From NCBI GenBank assembly GCA_900767825.1, contig CAAGAN010000024.1:1-37768 (forward strand): a stretch of 37,768 nt of DNA, read 5' to 3'. Made by a program: the position numbers and the translations under genes. A model generated the notes under the pieces. The model ran no database searches and was not told where the DNA came from. It worked only from the letters and a program-made list of their open reading frames with translations. Numbering within the stretch: the first letter of the stretch is position 1; every line of letters begins with the position of its first letter. Of the stretch, positions 15,967-24,327 are shown piece after piece. This DNA comes from Bacilli bacterium (GTDB taxonomy: Bacteria > Bacillota_I > Bacilli_A > RFN20 > CAG-826).

Positions 15967-17160
15967 ATGGCAAAAGAAAAATTCAATCGTGACCGTGTAC
16001 ACCTTAACGTTGGTACCATTGGCCACGTCGACCATGGTAAGACCACTCTTACCTCTGCTATCACCCATGTTCTTTCTATGAAGGGTTTAGCCAAAGATAT
16101 GGCTTATGCCGCTATCGATGCTACCCCAGAAGAAAGAGCCCGTGGTATCACCATCAACTCTGCTCACGTCGAGTATGAAACTGAACATAGACACTATGCT
16201 CACGTTGACTGCCCAGGGCACGCTGACTATGTCAAGAACATGATCACCGGTGCTGCCCAAATGGACGCCGCTATCCTTGTTGTCTCCGCTGCTGATGGCG
16301 TTATGCCACAAACCCGTGAACACGTCTTACTTGCCCGTCAAGTCGGCGTTCCACAAATCCTTGTCTTCCTTAACAAGACCGATATGGTCGATGACCCAGA
16401 ACTCATTGACTTAGTCGAAATGGATGTCCGTGACCTTCTTAACAAATATGACTTCCCAGGGGATGAAGTCCCAGTTATCAAAGGTTCCGCTAAAGCTGCC
16501 TGCGATGCTAAGTCCATCGATGATCCAGCCTGCAAGCCAATCCTTGAATTACTTGATGCCTTGGATTCCTATATCCCAGACCCAGTCCGTGATAACGACA
16601 AGCCATTCTTACTACCTATCGAAGACGTCATGACCATCTCTGGCCGTGGTACCGTCGTCACTGGTAGAGTCGAACGTGGTATGATCAAGATCAACGACGA
16701 AGCTGAAATCGTCGGTATCAAACCAACCCAAAAGACCGTTGTTACTGGTCTAGAAATGTTCCGTAAGACCCTTGACTTCGCTCAAGGTGGTGATAACGTT
16801 GGAGCTCTTCTCCGTGGTATCACCCACGACCAAGTCGAACGTGGACAAGTACTTGCTAAGCCAGGATCTATTGTTCCACACGATAAATTCACTGCTACCA
16901 CCTATATCCTTACCAAAGAAGAAGGTGGACGTCATACCCACTTCCTTAACGGATATCGTCCTCAATTCTTCTTCCGTACTACCGATATCACTGGTACCAT
17001 CACTCTTCCAGCCGGAACTGATATGGTTATGCCAGGTGACCACGTTACCTTCACTGTCGAATTAATCCACCCAATCGCCATGGAAAAGGGAACAAAGTTC
17101 TCTATCCGTGAAGGTGGCCGTACCGTCGGTGCTGGTACCGTTGCTGAAATTCTTCACTGA
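15967..17160 (+). CDS. tuf: Elongation factor Tu
   Basis: EF-Tu delivers aminoacyl-tRNA to the ribosomal A site as a GTP complex. The 397-residue product has G1 GHVDHGKTT (20-28), the RGITINSAHVEYET switch I, DCPGHADYVKNM switch II and NKTD G4, followed by beta-barrel domains 2 and 3 ending with GRTVGAGTVAEILH. It is complete and at family length. TGGAGG lies before the ATG. The stop is UGA, which shows UGA is not reassigned in this organism. A strong terminator follows 23 bases later. Confidence 0.98.
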   Translation: MAKEKFNRDRVHLNVGTIGHVDHGKTTLTSAITHVLSMKGLAKDMAYAAIDATPEERARGITINSAHVEYETEHRHYAHVDCPGHADYVKNMITGAAQMDAAILVVSAADGVMPQTREHVLLARQVGVPQILVFLNKTDMVDDPELIDLVEMDVRDLLNKYDFPGDEVPVIKGSAKAACDAKSIDDPACKPILELLDALDSYIPDPVRDNDKPFLLPIEDVMTISGRGTVVTGRVERGMIKINDEAEIVGIKPTQKTVVTGLEMFRKTLDFAQGGDNVGALLRGITHDQVERGQVLAKPGSIVPHDKFTATTYILTKEEGGRHTHFLNGYRPQFFFRTTDITGTITLPAGTDMVMPGDHVTFTVELIHPIAMEKGTKFSIREGGRTVGAGTVAEILH

Positions 17161-17183
17161 GTTACAGCTTAATTAGCAAAATT

Positions 17184-17209
17184 AGCCTTGGGAAACCAAG
17201 GCTTTTTTT
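17184..17209 (+). terminator. Intrinsic terminator after tuf
   Basis: AGCCTTGG (17184-17191) and CCAAGGCT (17196-17203) form a perfect 8-bp stem with a GAAA loop, followed by a seven-T run. Confidence 0.95.
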
Positions 17210-17276
17210 GCTTTTAAGTTGTTGTGTCAAGTGCTACTTCACGGTCGACTTCAAGATAGTTTTAAAATTAAAAATA

Positions 17277-17302
17277 TTGACTAGTTTATATATTTATATA
17301 AA
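17277..17302 (+). promoter_or_regulatory. Probable promoter of the RDD gene cluster
   Basis: TTGACT (17277-17282) precedes TATAAA (17297-17302). The spacer is short (14 bp) unless the -10 is read two bases later. The -10 ends 9 bases before the ATG at 17312, where no Shine-Dalgarno is present. Confidence 0.45.
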
Positions 17303-17311
17303 GTTATCTTT

Positions 17312-18541
17312 ATGCAAAAAGATATTGAAAAGAAAACAGAGGGGCTAGTTAGCCCAAGCTATGCGAAAACCATATTCGCTTATTTAATTGACTTCGCTTG
17401 TATTGTTATTACGATGCTAATCGTATATTTTGGCATTTCAAAGCCATTTATAGGACCTGCTAATAACATAGACGGCATTGAAAAGGAATTCACTTCCTTC
17501 CAATTATCATCTTCTTTAATCGAGAACAGCTCTTTTTATAATTTCCCTGCCTATGATAAAGAAAATAATATTTATGGCTATTCTAGGTATGAAGATGTAG
17601 TCTGGAAATATTATACGGTTTTTCTTCCTAATAACGGGAATGCGGTTTTCTTCGATGAAGATAAATTCGAAGGTGATAAATCAAATCCAGATAAAGTAGG
17701 GGAATGGGTATATAGAAATATATATGGATTAGGAGAAGCTAAAGAAGATTCTTTCTATAATCCAATAGATGCCTCTACTGACTTTAAGGTGAAACCGAGC
17801 TTGAAACAAAGCTATATCGATGTCTTGTCTAGCGAGAAAGAAGCCGATAAAACCGAAACTGCGACTAAATTGAACCAATATTATTTCAAGCAAGAAGGGC
17901 AAAACGTAACAGGTTTATATGTCGATGTAGTCCGTCATTTCTCTAAGCAGCCATATGCGATTAAATTGCAAAAAGAATATTCAAATGCTTCATATATGAT
18001 GTGGCTTCCAACTGCCTTAATTGGACCTGCTATATTCTTATTTATCATTCCTTTATGCGTTCCTAAAGGAAGGACAATTGGAAAACTGTTATTAAAGACA
18101 GGAGTTGCCTCAAAAGAAGGGGTGGATGCTGCTAAATGGCAAATAATGGTTAGGTATCTATTTGAATTACTAACCTGGTATGTCTTGGCTTTGCCAGTAA
18201 ACCTAACTTTCTCAATTACGATATTCTTAACCTTATTAGTAGGTGACTTCATCGTATTGATGCTTTCTAGGTCACATAGATCTATCCATGACCTTATTTC
18301 TAGAACGGCTTCTTTTGATATAAAGAAATCTACGATTTATCCTGTATCTAGTTTAGATGCAGAAGAAGTTTTAGTAGCTAAAAAAGAAATAGAAAAGACT
18401 GGTGTCGATTATTTTAATAAACCAGCCAAGAAGGTAGAAAACGATAATCCAAGTTTTGAAGTACTAGATTCTTCTACGATTGGAAAAGCAAGAAAAGAAG
18501 CGAAAGAGATTGTTTCATTTGATGAATTCGAAAACAAATAA
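17312..18541 (+). CDS. RDD-family membrane protein with large outer loop (paralogue 1)
   Basis: The 409-residue protein has an N-terminal membrane helix (about 20-42, KTIFAYLIDFACIVITMLIV), a long polar region of about 185 residues likely outside the membrane, then helices near 227-250 and 285-320. Three RDD landmarks are present: AYLIDF in the first helix, GRTIGKLLLKTGV after the second helix (compare GqTpGKkll), and SRSHRSIHDLISRT near the end (compare RRxLHDLlAgT). RDD proteins are mostly uncharacterised; some act as cation antiporters or assemble with envelope systems. The big outer loop is atypical. First of three tandem paralogues, in one operon. No Shine-Dalgarno; start chosen as the first ATG after the promoter. 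A C-terminal cytoplasmic tail of about 65 residues is charged. Confidence 0.7.
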   Translation: MQKDIEKKTEGLVSPSYAKTIFAYLIDFACIVITMLIVYFGISKPFIGPANNIDGIEKEFTSFQLSSSLIENSSFYNFPAYDKENNIYGYSRYEDVVWKYYTVFLPNNGNAVFFDEDKFEGDKSNPDKVGEWVYRNIYGLGEAKEDSFYNPIDASTDFKVKPSLKQSYIDVLSSEKEADKTETATKLNQYYFKQEGQNVTGLYVDVVRHFSKQPYAIKLQKEYSNASYMMWLPTALIGPAIFLFIIPLCVPKGRTIGKLLLKTGVASKEGVDAAKWQIMVRYLFELLTWYVLALPVNLTFSITIFLTLLVGDFIVLMLSRSHRSIHDLISRTASFDIKKSTIYPVSSLDAEEVLVAKKEIEKTGVDYFNKPAKKVENDNPSFEVLDSSTIGKARKEAKEIVSFDEFENK

Positions 18542-19799
18542 AGAAAAAAGACTATCCCCTTATTTCCCTTATGTAAGGGCAAAGAAAAGCAAGGCGTTCC
18601 TACTAGGATTTGCCGAGTTTTCCCTTACTTTCATTTTAACTTTTATACTTTTTATTGCAGCAGGTTATCCTTTATCTTTCTCTACTAATTATGTAAAAGA
18701 TGCAAATGTTGCTTTAGCGGATAAACAAGCAAAGCTAAATGAAATTGTCTTATCTACTAAACTAGCAAGTAAATCTAGCGAAGAGTCTTCTACTTTAGAC
18801 GATCCTTCAATCATGGTTAGAAGCTATATAGAGACTTTAACCAAGACTAGTTTATATGTAAATAACTTGCCTTTTAGGGAGAATTCAAACGATGGGAAAG
18901 GGAATGTAATTGAAAAAGAAATAGATAAAGAATCTACTTTATTTAATATAGATAACGACCCTGTTGGTTATTATTTCTATGTTTTTAAGCCCAGCCATTC
19001 TCCTATCGATAATTATATTTACGATGATGTTGATTATTCTTCAAAAAAGGATGAATTCCTATATAAGAGAGCCTACGTCTATGAGGAAGAAAATAGATTT
19101 GTCCAAGTTGATGATTCCATTTCTAAATATAGCCAGATAAGCAAAACTGAGGCAAAGATACTTAATGATTATCTTATATATGGTCATGATGAAGATAAGC
19201 CTACCTATAATTATTATGGGAATGCCTTCTTAAGGGCTAGATCAGTTTTTATTGAAGAGATAGAAACTAGATATACCCCATATATGCAGATAACCGCCTC
19301 GTTTATGGAAGATTACCATGTCTATGTATCTTCTTTGACAGTTGCGATTTGCCTTTCTTATCTACTTTCTTTCATTATCCTCCAAGTTATCGTCCCTATT
19401 TTTAGCAAGAACAAAAGAGGCGTATCTGCCTATATGCTTAAGATGGGATACTGTAAGGATGATGGGGGAGAAGTTGGAATAAAAGAGATTTTATTAAAAG
19501 CATCATATAATTTATTCTCCTATTTGTCACCTTGCTTCCTTGCTTTGTATTTTATTGGATATGGCGAATTGGCTTTTATGGAATTATTTGGATTTGTATC
19601 TTTATTCTATATATGCCTAATGTCATTTGTATTTACACTTGCTTCCTTTATTTATATGATGGTTTCTTCTTCTAATAGGGGATTAGGGGAAACATTAGCA
19701 TCTATAGAAATAAAAGACCTCAATATGATGGAACCTAACTTACCTCTTTCTGATAAGGAAATAGAAAATGGAACAAAAGAGCCTAGAGATAGTTTATAG
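18522..19799 (+). CDS. RDD-like membrane protein (paralogue 2, divergent)
   Basis: About 425 residues from this start, with the same plan as the gene before it: an N-terminal helix (FLLGFAEFSLTFILTFILFIAAG), a long extracytoplasmic segment rich in Asp, Tyr and Lys, then C-terminal helices (SLTVAICLSYLLSFIILQVI and several later). The RDD landmarks are degenerate: FLLGFAEF replaces the AxxIDF helix, NKRGVSAYMLKMGY stands for the GKxLL segment and SSNRGLGETLASIEI for the terminal RxxHDL segment. The frame overlaps the end of the previous gene. An ATG at 18480 is an alternative start giving a 62-base overlap; I prefer 18522 (20-base overlap), but neither has a clear Shine-Dalgarno. Function unknown; probably a structural partner of its neighbours. 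Confidence 0.6.
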   Translation: MNSKTNKEKRLSPYFPYVRAKKSKAFLLGFAEFSLTFILTFILFIAAGYPLSFSTNYVKDANVALADKQAKLNEIVLSTKLASKSSEESSTLDDPSIMVRSYIETLTKTSLYVNNLPFRENSNDGKGNVIEKEIDKESTLFNIDNDPVGYYFYVFKPSHSPIDNYIYDDVDYSSKKDEFLYKRAYVYEEENRFVQVDDSISKYSQISKTEAKILNDYLIYGHDEDKPTYNYYGNAFLRARSVFIEEIETRYTPYMQITASFMEDYHVYVSSLTVAICLSYLLSFIILQVIVPIFSKNKRGVSAYMLKMGYCKDDGGEVGIKEILLKASYNLFSYLSPCFLALYFIGYGELAFMELFGFVSLFYICLMSFVFTLASFIYMMVSSSNRGLGETLASIEIKDLNMMEPNLPLSDKEIENGTKEPRDSL

Positions 19800-20733
19800 T
19801 CCTGCAAAAGTTAGCAAGAGGGGGCTAGCGTTGCTTATTGATGCTTTTGTTACTATTTTTCTCGCCTTGATTATTTTTGTTACATCTAATTCGATTGTGA
19901 CAAAAGCCCCATTTTACGTTGAAGTGGCATCTAAAAGAGAACAAATCCAAGATAAATCAAGGTTATTTAGTGATGACCATATATTGATTAGTGAGTATGT
20001 AGATTCTTTAACCATATCAAATAGGGAAAAGAATGAATACATGTCCTCACGTATTTCTTCTTTTTATGAAAATAAAGACTTCTATATAGATGTTGATCCT
20101 AATATTGGGTATAACTCTAGAAGAAATAAAGCAGTTAGCAATCTTACTCCCTTATTTATTGAAGAAGAAGGGGAAATAAAAGAGAACCCATTATGCGATC
20201 CTAGTGCGATTCTTTCTTTCTATAAAGATGAAGTAAATGATTACTGCCTTAAGCAATTTTACCAATATAGAGGATATCTAGAGACGAATAAATTCTTTTT
20301 CCTAACCGGAATAATTGAAGCTTTGGGTTCATTGACTCTTTCTTATACGATTTTCTATCTAGTTTTCCCCTTAACTATATTTAAAAAAGGAAAAAAGAGC
20401 TTAGGCATGTATGTATTTAAGATTGCCTTGGTTGGAAAAGATGGCCTTTCTTTAAGGAGTGGGCCTTATGTAGGCAGGTTCTTCTTTGAATATTTTGTTT
20501 TCATCATATTTGGATTTGCCTCTTTTTTAATTAGTTGGGCTATATCTTTTACAATGTTATTAACATCAAAAAGGAAGCAATCCCTTACTGATTATGTATT
20601 GAACCAATACAAAGTTGATGTCTCTAAAAATGATGTCTATATCGATTTTTATGATTATACCCATAGCAAGGAAGCTTCTAAATTAGCCTCGCTTGAAAAT
20701 AAAGACTTCAATATCGATAACCGCAAGAGATAG
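19768..20733 (+). CDS. RDD-family membrane protein (paralogue 3)
   Basis: The 321-residue protein starts inside the end of the previous gene, after AAGGAAAT, and so is probably translationally coupled. It has an N-terminal helix with the RDD signature RGLALLIDAFVTIFLALIIF (18-37), a shorter outer loop of about 140 residues, and C-terminal helices with GKKSLGMYVFKIALV and KRKQSLTDYVLNQYKVDV, which match the GKxLGxxxxKI and RxSLxDYV RDD segments. With the two preceding genes it forms a likely heteromeric membrane complex. Substrate or role cannot be read from the sequence. The operon seems to end here, though no terminator hairpin is evident in the following AT-rich gap. Confidence 0.68.
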   Translation: MEQKSLEIVYSPAKVSKRGLALLIDAFVTIFLALIIFVTSNSIVTKAPFYVEVASKREQIQDKSRLFSDDHILISEYVDSLTISNREKNEYMSSRISSFYENKDFYIDVDPNIGYNSRRNKAVSNLTPLFIEEEGEIKENPLCDPSAILSFYKDEVNDYCLKQFYQYRGYLETNKFFFLTGIIEALGSLTLSYTIFYLVFPLTIFKKGKKSLGMYVFKIALVGKDGLSLRSGPYVGRFFFEYFVFIIFGFASFLISWAISFTMLLTSKRKQSLTDYVLNQYKVDVSKNDVYIDFYDYTHSKEASKLASLENKDFNIDNRKR

Positions 20734-20858
20734 TTTAGGTATTTTTTAAATCGCACATATTAATTATTTTATTAGGGGCGTTATATCGTTTATGACATTT
20801 TAATTACGATTTCATTGCTTTAATTAATAAACATATTAATTTATTAATTTTCCTTTAA

Positions 20859-20895
20859 TTGCTAAAGTTCTTGCCTACTTATATAATTTAGGCAA
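20859..20895 (+). promoter_or_regulatory. Promoter and operator of the ABC/nuclease operon
   Basis: TTGCTA (20859-20864), 17-bp spacer, TATAAT (20882-20887). A perfect inverted repeat TTGCCTA (20871-20877) and TAGGCAA (20889-20895), 11 bp apart and centred on the -10 box, looks like a repressor operator. The predicted start near 20894 leaves a short leader with no Shine-Dalgarno. The rest of the gap 20734-20858 is AT-rich with no other feature. Confidence 0.7.
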
Positions 20896-20907
20896 CAATA
20901 TAACGTT

Positions 20908-22386
20908 ATGGAAATCAAAATTAATCACTTGACTAAGACGTTCCCGGGAAACATCAAGAAGAATATCCCGGACACCACAGCCGTAAATGATCTTAACATC
21001 CTAGTTGAAGATGGCACCCTTTTAGGCTTGCTTGGACCTTCTGGATGTGGAAAATCTACAACCCTCTACATGATTGCGGGGTTAAAAGCTCCTACCGAAG
21101 GAGAAATATGGTTTGGGGATGAAGATGTAACCCATCTTGCTACTGAAAAGCGCGGGATCGGTCTAGTCTTCCAAAACTACGCCCTTTACCCACACATGAC
21201 TGTTTATGATAACGTCAAATTCCCTTTGACCAATCTAAATGTCATTGCCACTAAAAAGGCAAGTAAGATTCTTGCTGAGAAAAAGATTGCAGAATTAATC
21301 GAAGACCATCTCGATGAAATTAACAAGATTGCCGAAGAATCTATCTATGATGGCAAGATTTCTAAATCTGCCTTTGCTAGGGGAATGGTTGCTAAATACC
21401 ATGTAGTTACTTCTATCGCGGAGAAGATTTTCCATTATGGCTTCTTTAAGCTAAATGGAGAAGAACTTGAGCAAGCTAAATTAGCTGCTTTGGCAGACTT
21501 AAATGCTTCTATTGAAAAACAAACCCAAAAATATCTTGACAAGGGCTTGACTCTTAATGATGATTACGAAGTTTTAGAAAATGGGATGCCAATTGAAGAA
21601 AAGCGTAGGTTAACCAAAGACGAAATCGATGCCTTGGTCCAAGAGACCGCTAGATTAGTCCAAATCTCCCAATATCTAGAAAGAAAGCCAGCCGAATTAA
21701 GTGGTGGCCAACAACAACGTGTTGCCATTGCTAGGGCATTAGTAAGAAAGCCAAAGGTACTTTTACTAGACGAACCTCTTTCTAACCTTGATGCTAGACT
21801 TCGTATCCAGACTAGAGAAGAAATAAGACGTATTCAAAGAGAAACTGGCATTACTACTGTATTCGTCACCCATGACCAAGAAGAAGCCATGTCGATTTCT
21901 GATAAGATTGTCGTCATGAAAGATGGCGTCAAGATGCAAGAAGATGCACCACAGGAAGTCTATAGGAATCCTAATTGCCTCTTTGTTGCTAAATTCTTGG
22001 GAACTCCTCCAATCAATGTCTTTGAAGGCGAGCTTAAGGGAGGTTCCTTATATATCGGAGAAGAAAAGATCCTAACCGATAAAGTATTCAAATCCGAAGG
22101 CGATAAGAAAGTATATGTCGGTATACGCCCAGAAGGATTTATCCTTGATGAAACTAAAGAAGCAAAGAAGGTTTTGACTTTAAATGTCGAAGCCATCCAA
22201 ACAATGGGCAGAGATATGTCAATTGTTGCTTCTAATTCGCATTTCCTAGGCGAATCAATAAAAGGTATCATCGATTCAGAAATCAATGTACCTTTAGGAG
22301 ATAATAAAGTCGGCATCCGTCCAAGCAAGATATTTGTCTTTGATGGCGAGAGCGAAAAGCGTATCTATCTAACTGAGGCTAAATAA
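20908..22386 (+). CDS. MalK/UgpC-type ABC transporter ATPase with large helical insertion
   Basis: The 492-residue ATPase powers the importer formed with the next two genes. Walker A GPSGCGKST is at 43-51, Q-loop Gln89 (VFQNYALYPHMTVYDNV), signature LSGGQ 264-268, Walker B VLLLDEP 284-290, and switch His322 (THDQEEA). The C-terminal 355-492 region is the regulatory MalK-like TOBE/OB domain (VYVGIRPEGF). Between Q-loop and signature, where MalK has about 50 residues, there are about 130 more, mainly charged helix (around 112-240, KKASKILAEKK...LTKDEIDALVQ). Mycoplasmal UgpC-like ATPases such as MG187, as I recall, are similarly enlarged. The frame is continuous and motifs intact, so it is not a fusion error. 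The stop overlaps the next start (TAATG). Confidence 0.9.
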   Translation: MEIKINHLTKTFPGNIKKNIPDTTAVNDLNILVEDGTLLGLLGPSGCGKSTTLYMIAGLKAPTEGEIWFGDEDVTHLATEKRGIGLVFQNYALYPHMTVYDNVKFPLTNLNVIATKKASKILAEKKIAELIEDHLDEINKIAEESIYDGKISKSAFARGMVAKYHVVTSIAEKIFHYGFFKLNGEELEQAKLAALADLNASIEKQTQKYLDKGLTLNDDYEVLENGMPIEEKRRLTKDEIDALVQETARLVQISQYLERKPAELSGGQQQRVAIARALVRKPKVLLLDEPLSNLDARLRIQTREEIRRIQRETGITTVFVTHDQEEAMSISDKIVVMKDGVKMQEDAPQEVYRNPNCLFVAKFLGTPPINVFEGELKGGSLYIGEEKILTDKVFKSEGDKKVYVGIRPEGFILDETKEAKKVLTLNVEAIQTMGRDMSIVASNSHFLGESIKGIIDSEINVPLGDNKVGIRPSKIFVFDGESEKRIYLTEAK

Positions 22387-23342
22387 TGGAAAGCAAGAAT
22401 AATTGGAAGGCTTGGTTATATTTGGCTCCTGTCATCATCTTGATGGCGGTATTTACCTTTTATCCAATCATCAATACATTCTTTATTTCCTTCCTAAAAA
22501 ACTATGATTCCTTGACCGGGACCAATAAGGGATTTACCTTCGATAATTACATCGATATCCTTACTCCTTTCGGCAAGAATCAAACCTATTACAACGAATT
22601 CATGTTGACTGCCTTGCCAAATACATTGCTTTTGACATTCGTTACAGTTCCGATTTCCATTATCTTGTCTTTGATAATTGCAATTGGATTAAATTCAATC
22701 AAGGTATTCAAGAAAGTATTCCAAACAATCTTCTTTATGCCTTATGTAACTAATGCGATTGCCATCGGTATGGTATTTGCAGTTATATTTGATACCCAAT
22801 ATGGTGTATTTAACGCGATATTTGGTGTCAAGGGATTCCCTTGGATCTATCCTAATCCAAGTGCTGAAGCAGGTACTGGATTAGTAAATTACTGGTCTGC
22901 TTTCTTTGCGATTTGCTTCTATATCGTCTGGCATTCGTTGCCATATAAGATTTTGATTTTCCTTGGCGGACTTCAAAATATCGACCAGCAATATTATGAT
23001 GCCGCTAAGATTGATGGATCCAACAAATTAAAGACATCTCTTAAGATTACTGTCCCATTATTATCCCCTCAAATCCTCTATATCATGATTACTTCATTTA
23101 TCGGGGCATTTAAGGAATATAATTCAGTCATCGGTTTATTTGATCCAAAGACTGGCGGACAATTCGACAAGAGTACCGGCATGGAAAATATGACTACTGT
23201 TGTCTATTTCATCTATAAACGTATGGGTGAATCTAAGCCAACATTAGGTTATGCCTGCTCTGGTGCGGTTGTCTTATTCATCATCATCATGATTTTTACC
23301 GCGATTCAATTCAAGGTATCAAAGAAGAGGGTACATTATTAA
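22386..23342 (+). CDS. ABC transporter permease, MalF/UgpA type
   Basis: The 318-residue inner-membrane protein has six predicted helices, the first at about 10-32 (AWLYLAPVIILMAVFTFYPIINTFFISFL, typical for UgpA/MalF-like permeases). The cytoplasmic EAA loop that docks to the ATPase reads YYDAAKIDGSNKLKTSLKITVPLLSP, near residues 202-227. The start overlaps the ATPase stop by one base, giving coupled translation; a weak GAGG precedes it. It pairs with the next gene to form the translocation pore. The family mostly moves sugars or glycerol phosphates, but here the nuclease in the same operon suggests a nucleic-acid-derived substrate. Confidence 0.9.
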   Translation: MESKNNWKAWLYLAPVIILMAVFTFYPIINTFFISFLKNYDSLTGTNKGFTFDNYIDILTPFGKNQTYYNEFMLTALPNTLLLTFVTVPISIILSLIIAIGLNSIKVFKKVFQTIFFMPYVTNAIAIGMVFAVIFDTQYGVFNAIFGVKGFPWIYPNPSAEAGTGLVNYWSAFFAICFYIVWHSLPYKILIFLGGLQNIDQQYYDAAKIDGSNKLKTSLKITVPLLSPQILYIMITSFIGAFKEYNSVIGLFDPKTGGQFDKSTGMENMTTVVYFIYKRMGESKPTLGYACSGAVVLFIIIMIFTAIQFKVSKKRVHY

Positions 23343-23343
23343 T

Positions 23344-24288
23344 ATGGAAAACAACGCATACGAAAATTCATATTCAAGCTTGACTCTCGTTCTTAAAGAT
23401 GATGGTCAATCCGCCGAGCAAAAAGCCAAGATGACTAAAATTGGTAATATCATTGGCTTAGTTCTTATCTATATCTTCCTTGCAGCTTTTGCAGTCCTTA
23501 TGATTTTCCCGTTCTACTGGATGATTATCACCTCCTTAAAAAGTGGCTTGGAAATCAAAAAGGAAATACCAACCTTCTGGCCTCAAATAGTAAGATGGGA
23601 TAACTATTCCCAAGCTTTTGCTAGATTAGATTTCTTAACGATATTGAAGAATACCCTTATTGTTGGTGTCTTCTCTACCTTAGGAACATTATTTACAACT
23701 ATATTTGCTGCCTTTGCCTTTGCTAGACTTGAATTCAAGGGCAAGGAAGCCATCTTCTCAATTTTACTAGCGACGATGATGATTCCTGGCGAAATGATGG
23801 TTGTATCTAACTATGTATCTGTTTCTTTATTGGGTATGACTGGTGGCACTAGTGCTCTTGGGGCATATGCTGCCATGATCCTTCCGTTTATGATTTCTGT
23901 CTTCTATATATATTTATTAAGGCAGAACTTCAAACAGATTCCTAATGAGCTTTATCTAGCTGCTAAAGTTGATGGTAAATCGGACTGGCAATTCCTTTGG
24001 AAAGTAATGGTTCCTCTTGCGATGCCAACCTTAACGACAATTACCATCCTTAAATTAATGGGTAGCTGGAATGCTTATGTCTGGCCAAAACTCATTGTTG
24101 ATGGTCATAAGGAATTATATCTAGTCACCGTCGGCTTAAGGGAAACCTTCTCAACAGCCGCCAATATCGATGACTATGGTATCCAGATGGCTGCGACTGT
24201 AGTAGTTACTGTTCCATTGCTACTAGTCTTCATCTTCTGCAGAAAATATATTATGCGCGGAGTTAGCCGTGCAGGTATAAAGGGTTAG
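23344..24288 (+). CDS. ABC transporter permease, MalG/UgpE type
   Basis: The 314-residue partner permease has an N-terminal charged stretch of about 35 residues, then six membrane helices beginning at IIGLVLIYIFLAAFAVLMIFPFYWMIITSLK. The EAA loop is LYLAAKVDGKSDWQFLWKVMVPLAMPTL, close to the MalG consensus. It starts one base after the previous stop, so the two permeases are translated together. It ends with the short basic tail RGVSRAGIKG typical for this family. Substrate is not determinable from this protein alone. Confidence 0.9.
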   Translation: MENNAYENSYSSLTLVLKDDGQSAEQKAKMTKIGNIIGLVLIYIFLAAFAVLMIFPFYWMIITSLKSGLEIKKEIPTFWPQIVRWDNYSQAFARLDFLTILKNTLIVGVFSTLGTLFTTIFAAFAFARLEFKGKEAIFSILLATMMIPGEMMVVSNYVSVSLLGMTGGTSALGAYAAMILPFMISVFYIYLLRQNFKQIPNELYLAAKVDGKSDWQFLWKVMVPLAMPTLTTITILKLMGSWNAYVWPKLIVDGHKELYLVTVGLRETFSTAANIDDYGIQMAATVVVTVPLLLVFIFCRKYIMRGVSRAGIKG

Positions 24289-24327
24289 TCGCCTGACCTC
24301 GATAAATAGGTGAGAAAGGAAATTTAT

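Noticed and set aside
17158..17160. UGA read as tryptophan (Mollicutes code 4)
   Set aside because: UGA ends tuf and several other genes at natural positions, and all Trp codons are UGG.
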